Assembly (NCBI GenBank): GCA_963725175.1 | Contig: CAVRXH010000006.1 | Span: 4,898,001 to 4,962,000, forward strand | Length of the DNA: 64,000 bases | Direction: 5' to 3' | Source of the DNA: DASUBV01 sp963725175 | GTDB lineage: Bacteria > Actinomycetota > Actinomycetes > Streptosporangiales > Streptosporangiaceae | Shown: positions 28,200 to 36,615 of the stretch, piece after piece | Layout of the letters: each line of letters starts with the position of its first letter | How positions within the stretch are numbered: position 1 is the stretch's first letter | Translations under genes and position numbers: made by a program | Notes under the pieces: generated by a model | Told to the model about the DNA's origin: nothing | The model's input: only the letters and a program-made list of their open reading frames with translations | Databases searched by the model: none

Positions 28200-29654
28200 A
28201 TGGCAACTGTGGCAGGCAACGCGGCACCGCCAAGCGAAGCGCAGCGGAACCGCCGGGTCATCGCGGCGGCGGCGATCACCGCCCTGGGCGGGCTGCTGTT
28301 CGGCTACGACACCGGGGTGGTCTCCGGCGCGCTGCTGTTCCTGAAAAAGGAATTCGGCGGCCTGTCCAACTTCCAGCAGGAGCTGGTCACCAGCCTGCTG
28401 CTGGTCGGTGCTATGGCCGGCGCCATCGCCGCGGGGCGGATATCCGACCGGATCGGCAGGAAGAAGACGGTGCTCGGCACCGCGCTGGTCTTCGTCGCCG
28501 GCGTCCTGCTCGCCGCGCTGACCCCGACCTACCCCGTGCTGCTGCTCGCCCGGATCATCATCGGCCTGGCGGTCGGCTCGGCGTCCATGGTGGTGCCGCT
28601 GTACATCGGCGAGTTCGCGCCGCCCAAGGTGCGCGGCGGCCTGGTCAGCCTGAACCAGCTGGCCATCACCATGGGCATCCTCGTCTCCTACCTGTGCGAC
28701 TACGGCCTGTCCAGCTCGGGCAACTGGCGGCTGATGTTCGGGCTGGCCGGCATCCCGGCCATCGCGCTGTTCATCGGCATGCTGTTCCAGCACGAGAGCC
28801 CGCACTGGCTGGTGGAGCAGGGCCGGGAGGCCGAGGCCAGGGAAACGCTGCTCAGGCTGCGGCGGCCCGAGGACATCGACGAGGAGATCGCCGAGGTCAA
28901 GGAGGTCGCCCAGAAGCGTGCCGGGGTGAAGGACCTGTTTGCCCCCGCCATCAGGCCCGCCCTGCTGACCGGCGTCCTGCTGGCGGTGTTCCAGCAGATC
29001 ACCGGCATCAACACGATCATCTACTACGCGCCCTCGCTGCTGCACGACGCCGGTCTTGGCTCGTCATCCGCGCTGCTGGCCAACGTCGGCATCGGCGCGG
29101 TCAACGTCGGCATGACCATCGTGGCCATCCGGCTGCTTGACCGGACCGGGCGGAGGCCGCTGCTGATCGGCGGCACCATCGGCATGGCCGCCGGGATGTG
29201 CGTCGCCGCGATCGCGTTCATCGGCGCGGGCAGTCACCTGGGCGACGGCCGGGCCGCCGCGGCCATCGCCGGCCTGGTCATCTACACCGGCTCGTTCGCC
29301 ATCGGCCTCGGCCCGGTGTTCTGGCTGATGATCGCCGAGATCTACCCGCTGAGCGTCCGGGGCGCGGCGATGAGCGTGGCCAGCACCGCGAACTGGGGCG
29401 CCAACTTCGTCGTCACCATCTCGTTCCTGACCCTGCTCAGCGCCATCGGCGGGACCGGCGTGTTCTTCCTGTTCGGCTTCCTGACCCTGGTCGCGCTCGT
29501 CTACTTCGTCAAGCGGGTGCCCGAGACCAAGGGGCGCAGCCTGCAGGCGATCGAACGGGACCTGCGCGGCCTGCCCGCACCCACGGCGGCCGGCGGTGCC
29601 GGCGGCGCGGGGAGCGGCGGCGCCGGGTCGGCCGGGCCGCAGCCGGCCAGCTAG
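28200..29654 (+). CDS. Sugar porter family MFS transporter
   Basis: 484 residues from the ATG at 28200, preceded by GGGGGAAAGCT. Twelve membrane helices and sugar-porter motifs are present: GYDTGVVSGALLF in helix 1, GRISDRIGRKK in loop 2-3, ESPHWL after helix 6, QQITGINTIIYYAP in helix 7 and PETKGRSL at the end of helix 12. This is the XylE/GlcP/GLUT type, usually a proton symporter for hexoses, pentoses or polyols. The LysR protein next door is the likely regulator. The sugar is not determined. Confidence 0.92.
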   Translation: MATVAGNAAPPSEAQRNRRVIAAAAITALGGLLFGYDTGVVSGALLFLKKEFGGLSNFQQELVTSLLLVGAMAGAIAAGRISDRIGRKKTVLGTALVFVAGVLLAALTPTYPVLLLARIIIGLAVGSASMVVPLYIGEFAPPKVRGGLVSLNQLAITMGILVSYLCDYGLSSSGNWRLMFGLAGIPAIALFIGMLFQHESPHWLVEQGREAEARETLLRLRRPEDIDEEIAEVKEVAQKRAGVKDLFAPAIRPALLTGVLLAVFQQITGINTIIYYAPSLLHDAGLGSSSALLANVGIGAVNVGMTIVAIRLLDRTGRRPLLIGGTIGMAAGMCVAAIAFIGAGSHLGDGRAAAAIAGLVIYTGSFAIGLGPVFWLMIAEIYPLSVRGAAMSVASTANWGANFVVTISFLTLLSAIGGTGVFFLFGFLTLVALVYFVKRVPETKGRSLQAIERDLRGLPAPTAAGGAGGAGSGGAGSAGPQPAS

Positions 29655-29710
29655 CGGCGGTCCGGCGGTGGGTGGTCCGGCTAGCGGTGGTCCGGCTAGT
29701 GGTGACCCGG

Positions 29711-30739
29711 CTAGCGGCCTTCCAGCAGCGGGGCGTCCGGGCGACGTGGCGCCGGGCCGTTCCCGGCGGCGTGCCTGAGCTGCCTGCGCCGCCAGGCGAT
29801 CCCCGACAGCGCCTCCAGCACCACCCGGTTCGCCAGGTACGCGGTGACCTCGGCGTGGTCGTAGGGCGGCGCCACCTCGACCACGTCCACGCCCGCCACC
29901 GGCAGCTCCATCGCGATCCGCCGGACCGAGTCAAGGAGCTGCCTGGTGGTCAGCCCGCCCGGCTCGGGCGTGCCGGTGCCCGGCGCCATGCCCGGGTCCA
30001 CCACGTCCACATCCACCGACAGGAACACCCCGTCGCACTCGTCCGTGGCGATGGCGAACGCCTCGGTCAGGCACTCGTCCAGGCCCCTGGTGACCACCTC
30101 GGTCATCTCGAAGCTGCGCATCCGCTGGCCCGCCATCCAGTCCAGCGTCTCCGGTTCCGGCCAGTAGCCGCGCAGCCCGATCTGCAGGAACCGGTCGCCG
30201 CGTACCGCACCAGACTCGATCAGCCGGCGCATCGGCGTGCCGTGCCCGTGCAGCGAGCCGAACTGGGTGTCCCCGGTGTCCGCGTGCGCGTCGAAGTGGA
30301 TCATCGACAGCCGGCCCCAGCCGACGTGCCTGGCCACCCCGGTGGCGTCCGGCAGCGCGACGGTGTGGTCGCCGCCCAGGATCACCGGGATCGCGCCGCC
30401 CTGCGCCGCCGTCCGCACCGCTTCCTCCAGCCGGCGCAGCGACAGCTCCGTGTCGCCCGAGGGCATCTCGATGTCCCCCGCGTCGGCCACCTTCAGCTCC
30501 GCCAGCGGGTCCACGCCCAGCGCCAGGTGCGGCCGCGACCCGTCATGCGGCAGGTAGTCCGTGAACCTGATCGCCTGCGGCCCGAACCGGGCGCCAGGCC
30601 GGTGCGAGGTTCCGCCGTCGAACGGCGCCCCGATGATCATGATGTCCGTGCCGGCCCAGGACTGCGGGTCCTCCAGGTCGGCACGCGGCACGCCCACGAA
30701 CGTGGCATCGGGTCCGTACATCCCGCCCAGTCGCGCCAT
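29711..30739 (-). CDS. speB: Agmatinase-like ureohydrolase
   Basis: 342 residues from the ATG at 30739, which follows a strong AAGGAGG site. An upstream extension to 30895 has no such support and overlaps the divergent phosphatase start. The binuclear manganese site is complete: GGDHTVALP, DAHADTGD and SVDVDVVDP. Members hydrolyse agmatine or another guanidino compound to urea and an amine. Guanidinobutyrase or a related enzyme cannot be excluded. If it makes putrescine it would connect with polyamine metabolism elsewhere in the window, but it lacks the TetR palindrome. Confidence 0.88.
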   Translation of the reverse strand: MARLGGMYGPDATFVGVPRADLEDPQSWAGTDIMIIGAPFDGGTSHRPGARFGPQAIRFTDYLPHDGSRPHLALGVDPLAELKVADAGDIEMPSGDTELSLRRLEEAVRTAAQGGAIPVILGGDHTVALPDATGVARHVGWGRLSMIHFDAHADTGDTQFGSLHGHGTPMRRLIESGAVRGDRFLQIGLRGYWPEPETLDWMAGQRMRSFEMTEVVTRGLDECLTEAFAIATDECDGVFLSVDVDVVDPGMAPGTGTPEPGGLTTRQLLDSVRRIAMELPVAGVDVVEVAPPYDHAEVTAYLANRVVLEALSGIAWRRRQLRHAAGNGPAPRRPDAPLLEGR

Positions 30740-30887
30740 CGGCTCGCCCTCCTTGGCCCCGGCGGCCCACCTCCCGTCCGCCGTCCGGATCATGACCATA
30801 GCGCGGCCCGGTCCGGCGGCCTCCTGCCACGATGGACCCGGTGACCAGGGCGCGGTCACCCGGGCGCGGTCACCAGGAAGGACAAGC

Positions 30888-31709
30888 ATGAGCATCGGTC
30901 ACGGCGAGCGGCTGATCGCGCTGCCCGGCGCGTTCAACCTGCGGGATATCGGCGGCTACCCGGCGGCCGGCGGCCGGGTGACCCGCTGGCGGACCCTGCT
31001 GCGGTCCGGCACCCTGCATCAGACCGGCCCGGCCAGTGCGGCCGAGCTAGCCGGGTTCGGCCTGCGTACCGTGCTGGACCTGCGCACCTTCGAGGAAGCC
31101 GAGCGGTCCCCTGACCCGGCCCTGGGCACCGCGTCGCGGCGGGTCGGCCTGCTCGGCGAGGACCTGGCCGCGCTGCCCATCAGCCTGGACGGCATCTACC
31201 GGTTCGTCATCGAGCAACGCGGCAGCTACGTCGCCGCCGCCGTCCGGCACCTGTGCGCCCCCGGCGCATTGCCCGCCCTGGTGCATTGCAGTGCCGGCAA
31301 GGACCGCACCGGACTGATCATCGCCCTGGTGCTGGCCGCCGTCGGCGTCCCCGACGACGTCATCGCCGCCGACTACGCGCTCAGCGCCGATGCCCTCGGC
31401 CGTTACGCTGCCGCCGCCGTCGGCCAGTTCCGGGCGGTCGTTCCCGAGGACGGCGTGCCCGAGGACGACGGGTCAGAGGACGGCGCGCCGGAGGACGACG
31501 ACCCCGGACTGGACCTCGGGCCCGGCAATGACCGTGTCCGGCCCGGCGACCCCGAGGCCGCCCTGCTGGACAGCCCGCCCGAGCTGATCCTCGACATCCT
31601 CGCCCAGGTCAGGGCGTCGGACGGCGACGCCGCCGGGTACCTGGCCAGCCGCGGCGTGCCGCCCGCGGACCTGGCCGCGCTGCGGGACGCGCTCACCGAG
31701 CCCGAGTAG
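30888..31709 (+). CDS. Tyrosine/serine protein phosphatase (Y_phosphatase3 type)
   Basis: 273 residues from the ATG at 30888, after AGGAAGGA. The N-terminal NLRDIGGYPAAGG and RTLLRSGTLH segments and the P-loop HCSAGKDRTG are those of mycobacterial PtpB/Iphp-like phosphatases. Residues about 190-215 form an acidic Asp/Glu/Gly/Pro insertion, probably a flexible loop or a local expansion. The substrate, protein or phosphoinositide, is unknown. Confidence 0.9.
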   Translation: MSIGHGERLIALPGAFNLRDIGGYPAAGGRVTRWRTLLRSGTLHQTGPASAAELAGFGLRTVLDLRTFEEAERSPDPALGTASRRVGLLGEDLAALPISLDGIYRFVIEQRGSYVAAAVRHLCAPGALPALVHCSAGKDRTGLIIALVLAAVGVPDDVIAADYALSADALGRYAAAAVGQFRAVVPEDGVPEDDGSEDGAPEDDDPGLDLGPGNDRVRPGDPEAALLDSPPELILDILAQVRASDGDAAGYLASRGVPPADLAALRDALTEPE

Positions 31710-31784
31710 CGCGCGCGGCCGTCGTTGCCGGTGGCAGTATCGAGGCCAGGACCCACAGCGGGTCCCTGGCCGGGAGGGCCGCCG

Positions 31785-32252
31785 ATGGCGTTTGACGAGC
31801 TAGACAAGCGGATCGTCGGCGCGCTGGTGGACGATGGCAGGGCCACCTACGCCGAGGTCGGCGCCGTCGTGGGCCTGTCCGCGCCCGCCGTCAAGCGCCG
31901 CGTCGACCGGCTCCGCGCGGCCGGCGCGATCACCGGGTTCTCCGCCAGGGTCGATCCATCCGCCCTCGGCTGGACCACCGAGGCCTACGTCGAGCTGTTC
32001 TGCCGGGGCCGCACCTCGCCCGCCGACATCGCCACCGCCGTGGCCAAGCACCCCGAGGTCACCGACGCCTGCACCATCACCGGCGAGGCCGACGCTCTGC
32101 TGCACATCCGGGCCGCCGACGTCCGCCATTTCGAGCGCGTCATGGAGCGCATCGGCGCCGAACCGTTCGTCGTCCGCACCCGCAGCGTCATCGTCCTGTC
32201 CCGCCTGGTCAACCGCCCCGGCGCGCTGCCCCCGGAAGCCGTCCAGCACTAG
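31785..32252 (+). CDS. Lrp/AsnC-family regulator
   Basis: 155 residues from the ATG at 31785, after GGGAGGG. The N-terminal helix-turn-helix (ELDKRIVGALVDDGRATYAEVGAVVGLSAPAVKRRVDRL) is followed by an AsnC ligand/dimer domain (about 65-140). Such proteins sense amino acids and bind DNA as octamers. It lies 75 bases after the phosphatase gene on the same strand. Target genes are not obvious. Confidence 0.9.
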   Translation: MAFDELDKRIVGALVDDGRATYAEVGAVVGLSAPAVKRRVDRLRAAGAITGFSARVDPSALGWTTEAYVELFCRGRTSPADIATAVAKHPEVTDACTITGEADALLHIRAADVRHFERVMERIGAEPFVVRTRSVIVLSRLVNRPGALPPEAVQH

Positions 32253-32280
32253 ATGGCTGGCGCCGATTGGGCCTGGGTGC

Positions 32281-32354
32281 GCTCGCTGTCCGGGCGGCGG
32301 GCAGCGAGCAGCCCAAGCAGTCCCTGATCGTCGGCGGCCAGGGACTGCTTGGGC
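32281..32354. terminator. Two stem-loops between convergent genes, bidirectional terminator
   Basis: A small stem (gctcgctg / cagcgagc, 32281-32309) is followed by a perfect 16-base stem (gcccaagcagtccctg at 32311-32326 and its complement at 32339-32354) with a 12-base loop. The pair fills the gap between the Lrp/AsnC gene and the convergent HNH gene and can serve both. Confidence 0.8.
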
Positions 32355-32363
32355 TCGCGTCAT

Positions 32364-35033
32364 CTATGGCGAGTGCAGGTGTGCGGTGGTGGCGTACATG
32401 CGTCCGGCGGAGGTGCGCCAGCGGAAGGTGCCGGGCTGGGTCTGGATGAGTTCCCAGTGCCGTTGCTGCTTGAGCTGGTGATGTCGCCGGCACAGCGGAC
32501 CTAGATTGCACGGGCAGGTGAGTCCGCCGCAGTGGAATGGCATGGTGTGGTCCAGGTCGCCGCGCCAGGCTGGCTGCCGACAGCCGGGGAACCGGCAGGT
32601 CTGGTCCCGTGCCTCGACCAGGTCCCGGATGGTCGGCGGCGGCCGGTAGGCGGGGGTGGCGGTGGTGTGCGCGCAGTCGGCGTCTGTTTCCTGGTCGGCG
32701 GCGGCCTGGCGGCGTATCTTGGCGGCGGCTCTGGCGGCGGCGCGGAGGATGGCGGCGCGGGTGCTGGTCCCGGCGAGCTCAGCGGCGCTGATCTGGTTCA
32801 GGGCAGCGGCCGGGATGGTGACGGAGACGCGGCCGGTGATGCTGGCGGCCGGGCCGGCGAGGGGCAGCACCGGGCTGCCGGCCCGGCGGCTGTCGGCCGG
32901 CAGCCGAGCAGCGGGTGCCAGGCGGCGGGCCACAATAGCGGTCTTGACGGCGCGCCCATGATCGTCGGTGAGGATGACGCGCCACCGGGTACCGGGCGCC
33001 ATGGCAGCTGCGGCGGCGAGGGCGCGTGCCTGGGTGGCGGTGACCGGCCCGACCCGGCCCAGGCTCCCCGGCGCTGAGGACCCGGTAAATGTGGCCCAGG
33101 ACAGAGTCAGGTCCAGCATCCCGGCCCCCGGCCGCCCCTGACTGCTCGCGGTGCCCGCCCTGGTCCTCACGCCCAGCGCGCCGCTGCTGCCAGTGTCGGC
33201 CGCGGGGAGCGGGCTGGTGTCGGTGGTACCGGGGATCGGCGGCCAGACGGGTAGCGGGCCGGTGTCCGGGAGGTCGAGCGGGTCCTCGCCGTAGCGGAGC
33301 TGGTCGTCGTCGTATGGTTCGGGCGGCGGGTCGGTGTATCCGTCGTCGGGGCTGGGTGCGTCGGCATCGGTGAGCGGCGGCACCTCGGGCCAGGGGTCAG
33401 CAACGCTGCCGTCGTCACCGGGCAGGGTGCCGGCGGGCGTGCCGGGGCCGGGCAGGCTGCTGCCAGGTGCGGCGTGGCCAGGTGCGGCGGCGCCGGGTGC
33501 GGCGGCGGGTGTCGGCCCGGAGCCCGGCGGCGGGGCTGACGGCGGCTCAGGACCCGGCGGGTGAGGACCGGGCGGCCGGGGACCCGGAGGGTCGGTGCCC
33601 GCCGGTCGTGGCCCAGGTGGCCGGGAGTCCTGCGGCCCGCTGGGCGACTGACCCCTGCGCGCTGGTCGGCTGCCGCGTGGCGGTCCGGGGTGCTGGCTGC
33701 CGCCAGGTGGCGGGCCGCCGGGCCGACCGTTGCCGCTGGGTGGGCCGCCGTCATGACCGTCGCCTGGCACGCCGCCAGGCCCGCTGTCATCTGGCGGGTC
33801 GTCTGACGGCTGGTCGTAGTCCGAGGGTTCGTCGGGCTGGCCGGTGCCTGCTGGCGGCGGGATCGGGGGCAGAGTACCCAGAAGCAGCCCGAGGTAGATG
33901 TGGGCGCGGAGCAGGTCGGTGCCGCCGCCGGCTCCCGAGGCCTTGAGCGCGCGGGCCAGGGCGGTGATCCGGGCCATCGCCGCCGCCGCATGCGGAGCCG
34001 GGAGGCTCGTCCCGGTCAGCGTCGCGGTGCCGTCGTCATCGGGGTAGAGGCTGACCCGCGCCCGCCGTTCCGCCGCGCGGCGGCGGTCTTCGGCGCCCTG
34101 CGGGTCGGCGATGATGACGGCCTTGCGGAGGCGGGCGCGGAGCTGGGCGTAGGTCAGCTCTCCCGCTTCGGGCAGGACGTCGTTCTCGACGCGGCGGGCG
34201 GTGTCCTCGTCCAGGAGGCTGGTGGCCTCGGTGATGAGGCGGGCGCGGTAGGCGTCGATCTGGCCGGCGGCGAGGGCGGCGCCGGTGGCGGGGAGCCGCC
34301 AGGTGAGGGTGATGGCCTGGCTGGTCCACCACTCGGCGGTGCCGGGCGACAGCGCCAGGGCCAGCGCCACCTGCGCGGCGGCGTCGGGAGTGACCGCGGC
34401 GGGCCGGCCGTCTTCCTCCAGGCCGGCCTTGTCGTTCCGGGCGGCGGACCGGGCGGCGATCTGGGCGATCGCGGCGAACTCCCGGGCCTGCGCCCACGCG
34501 GCGACCCGCCGCCACCCGGCCGCGACGGCCGGCAGGTCATAGTCACTGGCCTCAGCCGGGTCACGCTGGTCCAGCCAGGCGGCCAGGCCCGCGCTGCCCG
34601 GCAGGTACTCCGCCACCACATCGACCGCCAGGCCGCCCTCATCAGGAAGCAGCACACCGCCAGGACCAGCAGCGGCGGGATCCGGGTCCTCGCCGCCCGG
34701 GCCGCCGGCGGCCGGGCCGGCCAGCCCGGCGAGCGTGCCCTGCCCGCCGGGGCCGGGCGTGGCCTTGGCTACGGCGGCCAGGATCGCGTCCAGGTCCACG
34801 CCAAACGACCAGCACAACCCCCCACCCGGACCGCCGTCACCAGGACCGGCAGGCTCCGGCAGCAGCACTCGCTCTGCGGGAACCGGCTCATCACCGGGCA
34901 CCAGGACCAGCCCGGCCAGCCCGGCTAGCTCGGCATCATCGAGCCAGTCGGGCTCGCCGCCTGGCTGGTCTTCGCCGGAGGGCTGTCCTTCGTTCTGCGG
35001 CTGTTGCGGCTGATCGTCGGGCACCTGAGTCAC
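32364..35033 (-). CDS. DUF222/HNH endonuclease-domain protein (13E12 type)
   Basis: 889 residues from a GTG preceded by AGGA. The N-terminal half carries the helical DUF222 region (about 150-400, including LARARFAE-like helices and the TYAQLRARLRKAVI segment). A very long Pro/Gly/Asp-rich insertion follows at about 400-600. The C-terminus has a complete HNH motif with zinc cysteines (CRFPGCRQP, GDLDHTMPFHCGG, NLGPLCRRHHQLKQ). The family is abundant in actinobacteria, often in many copies, and its role is unclear. The low-complexity insert makes this copy larger than usual. It ends next to a bidirectional terminator. Confidence 0.88.
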   Translation of the reverse strand: MTQVPDDQPQQPQNEGQPSGEDQPGGEPDWLDDAELAGLAGLVLVPGDEPVPAERVLLPEPAGPGDGGPGGGLCWSFGVDLDAILAAVAKATPGPGGQGTLAGLAGPAAGGPGGEDPDPAAAGPGGVLLPDEGGLAVDVVAEYLPGSAGLAAWLDQRDPAEASDYDLPAVAAGWRRVAAWAQAREFAAIAQIAARSAARNDKAGLEEDGRPAAVTPDAAAQVALALALSPGTAEWWTSQAITLTWRLPATGAALAAGQIDAYRARLITEATSLLDEDTARRVENDVLPEAGELTYAQLRARLRKAVIIADPQGAEDRRRAAERRARVSLYPDDDGTATLTGTSLPAPHAAAAMARITALARALKASGAGGGTDLLRAHIYLGLLLGTLPPIPPPAGTGQPDEPSDYDQPSDDPPDDSGPGGVPGDGHDGGPPSGNGRPGGPPPGGSQHPGPPRGSRPARRGQSPSGPQDSRPPGPRPAGTDPPGPRPPGPHPPGPEPPSAPPPGSGPTPAAAPGAAAPGHAAPGSSLPGPGTPAGTLPGDDGSVADPWPEVPPLTDADAPSPDDGYTDPPPEPYDDDQLRYGEDPLDLPDTGPLPVWPPIPGTTDTSPLPAADTGSSGALGVRTRAGTASSQGRPGAGMLDLTLSWATFTGSSAPGSLGRVGPVTATQARALAAAAAMAPGTRWRVILTDDHGRAVKTAIVARRLAPAARLPADSRRAGSPVLPLAGPAASITGRVSVTIPAAALNQISAAELAGTSTRAAILRAAARAAAKIRRQAAADQETDADCAHTTATPAYRPPPTIRDLVEARDQTCRFPGCRQPAWRGDLDHTMPFHCGGLTCPCNLGPLCRRHHQLKQQRHWELIQTQPGTFRWRTSAGRMYATTAHLHSP

Positions 35034-35411
35034 CTCCCGTCCTGCGGCCGTTTCCTGCTATGGCTAACAGTATCGAGAGGATCTGACATTTAGGCATCAA
35101 GATCGACAATGGATTCGATAACGGAACCGGACCATGCCTCGATAACCGAGCAATGGCCTGCCAGCGACCGCAGGCGGCCCAGGGGCGCCGGACGGCAGCC
35201 GGCGACCCGTGCCAGTTCGGCGATCACTGCGGCCAGCGGTCCACCGCTGGCCCGCACAGCTTGCGGTGCTCGGACCGGCGCGGAAGCCACACTCGCTCAC
35301 GCCCAACCGGACTCAGTCAACTAGCTCGCATCGTCTAGTCCGCCGATAGTCGAGACCAGCGGATCCACCGATATCTGGTCAATTCATGATTCATCAGTGC
35401 ATGATTGCGCA
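35034..35411. other. Divergent intergenic region
   Basis: A 378-base gap between the HNH gene and a secreted-protein gene. It is less GC-rich than the coding parts and should contain both promoters. An 11-base near-direct repeat (tcgataacgga at 35115 and tcgataaccga at 35139, 24 bases apart) is the only structure I notice. Small open frames here lack ribosome sites or recognisable sequence. Confidence 0.4.
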
Positions 35412-36593
35412 ATGACGAAGCGCACCACCATGCTGGCCGTGACGCTGCTGATCGCGGCGGGCCTCGCTGTGCCACTCTCCAGCGCGCCGGCGCAGGCGTT
35501 CGCGCGGCCGGACATTTTCCCCTCCGAATGGTGCGGTAACCAGGCACCGCCCTGTGTGGAGGCCGCTTCGCGGAACGGCGTCGCCATCACCGAGAGCGAC
35601 CCGACGTATGCGGTATCCGCTTCCGGGCAGTTGCAGTCCGATGGCGAGTTCCTCACCCAGTGGTCGATCGCCGACGCGCTGATTCCCGGCCCGTACGCGA
35701 CGCTGGCGCCGGGGGACGTAGGGGTCCCGTTCAGCATCACCATCAACGTCGGCAAGCACCGGCCGCGCGTCACCGACGAGTACGCCAGCGGCGTTAGCGT
35801 CAAGAACACCTTCTTCAGCCGGGGCGGCACCTGGCAGGTCACCATCTCCGGCGACGCCGTCGAGCAGGGCGTCAACGCCGACTGCGACGCGGTTGCCTGG
35901 ACCTGCCCCAACAACGAGACCAACACGATTGTCGCGTTCCAGGGTGAGGTCGGCGACTGGCAGCAGTGGTCCCCGTCGTCCCAGTGGAACGACTTCAACG
36001 GCCTCGACCAGTCGACCAACGCCGAGCTGACCGAGATCCCGCCGCAGATCACCGGGAGCCCGCTGTCCATCACCGAGCAGATCGGCAACTCGCACGAGCT
36101 GAACGGCGTGGTATTTCAGGGCTTCTGGAACGCCGTGCTGCCTAACGCGTTCCTCGTCGACATGGGCATCAACGACCCCGCCACGCTCACCTCCGCCGGC
36201 ATCTCGGCCAGCGCCGGGACGGGCACCGTGACCGTGACCCCTGGGCCGACATCGGCCGAGATCTCGATCACCGGGATCACGTTCTCGCCGCGCAAGGTGC
36301 GCATCAAGCGCGGCACCATCACCCCGACCGCCCCGACCAGCCTGAAGACCCGCCGGGCGTCGGCCACCGTGGCCTACCTGAGCTTCGGCAAGGCGCACCC
36401 GCGCGGCTCTTATATCCGCTCCTACGAGGGCCGCTGCACGGCCCGCCATCACGCCACCCGCTACGGCACGGCCCGCCATTCATCGGTGAAGATGAAGAAG
36501 CTGGCCGGCGGGGTCAGCTACTCCTGCCAGGTCCGCGCGAAGTCCGCGGCCGGCTACGGACACTGGTCAAAGAGCCGCAAGCTGGCCCGCTGA
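35412..36593 (+). CDS. Secreted protein of unknown function with C-terminal fibronectin-III-like region
   Basis: 393 residues from the ATG at 35412; a GTG 15 bases earlier is an alternative. Residues 1-27 form a signal peptide ending near APAQA. The body is beta-rich with several cysteines (EWCGNQAPPCVEAA, NADCDAVAWTCPNN). The C-terminal 90 residues (TPTAPTSLKTRRASATVAYLSF and SYSCQVRAKSAAGYGHWS) resemble a fibronectin type III domain. There is no anchor motif. It is convergent with the WD40 gene, with a 22-base gap. I do not recognise the N-terminal domain. Confidence 0.7.
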   Translation: MTKRTTMLAVTLLIAAGLAVPLSSAPAQAFARPDIFPSEWCGNQAPPCVEAASRNGVAITESDPTYAVSASGQLQSDGEFLTQWSIADALIPGPYATLAPGDVGVPFSITINVGKHRPRVTDEYASGVSVKNTFFSRGGTWQVTISGDAVEQGVNADCDAVAWTCPNNETNTIVAFQGEVGDWQQWSPSSQWNDFNGLDQSTNAELTEIPPQITGSPLSITEQIGNSHELNGVVFQGFWNAVLPNAFLVDMGINDPATLTSAGISASAGTGTVTVTPGPTSAEISITGITFSPRKVRIKRGTITPTAPTSLKTRRASATVAYLSFGKAHPRGSYIRSYEGRCTARHHATRYGTARHSSVKMKKLAGGVSYSCQVRAKSAAGYGHWSKSRKLAR

Positions 36594-36615
36594 CCGCTAG
36601 CCAGTCCTCGATTAA

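Noticed and set aside
30740..30895. N-terminal extension of the agmatinase-like protein
   Set aside because: It overlaps the divergent phosphatase start, lacks a ribosome site and looks non-coding, whereas the ATG at 30739 has a strong AAGGAGG site.
32364..35033. DUF222/HNH gene as part of a mobile intron or defence island
   Set aside because: The family is a common multicopy actinobacterial gene and no intron, target-site or transposon hallmark flanks it; a link to the NACHT locus is not supported.
35090..35290. Small minus-strand open frame of 66 codons in the gap after the HNH gene
   Set aside because: No ribosome site, no recognisable sequence, and a competing frame overlaps it on the other strand.
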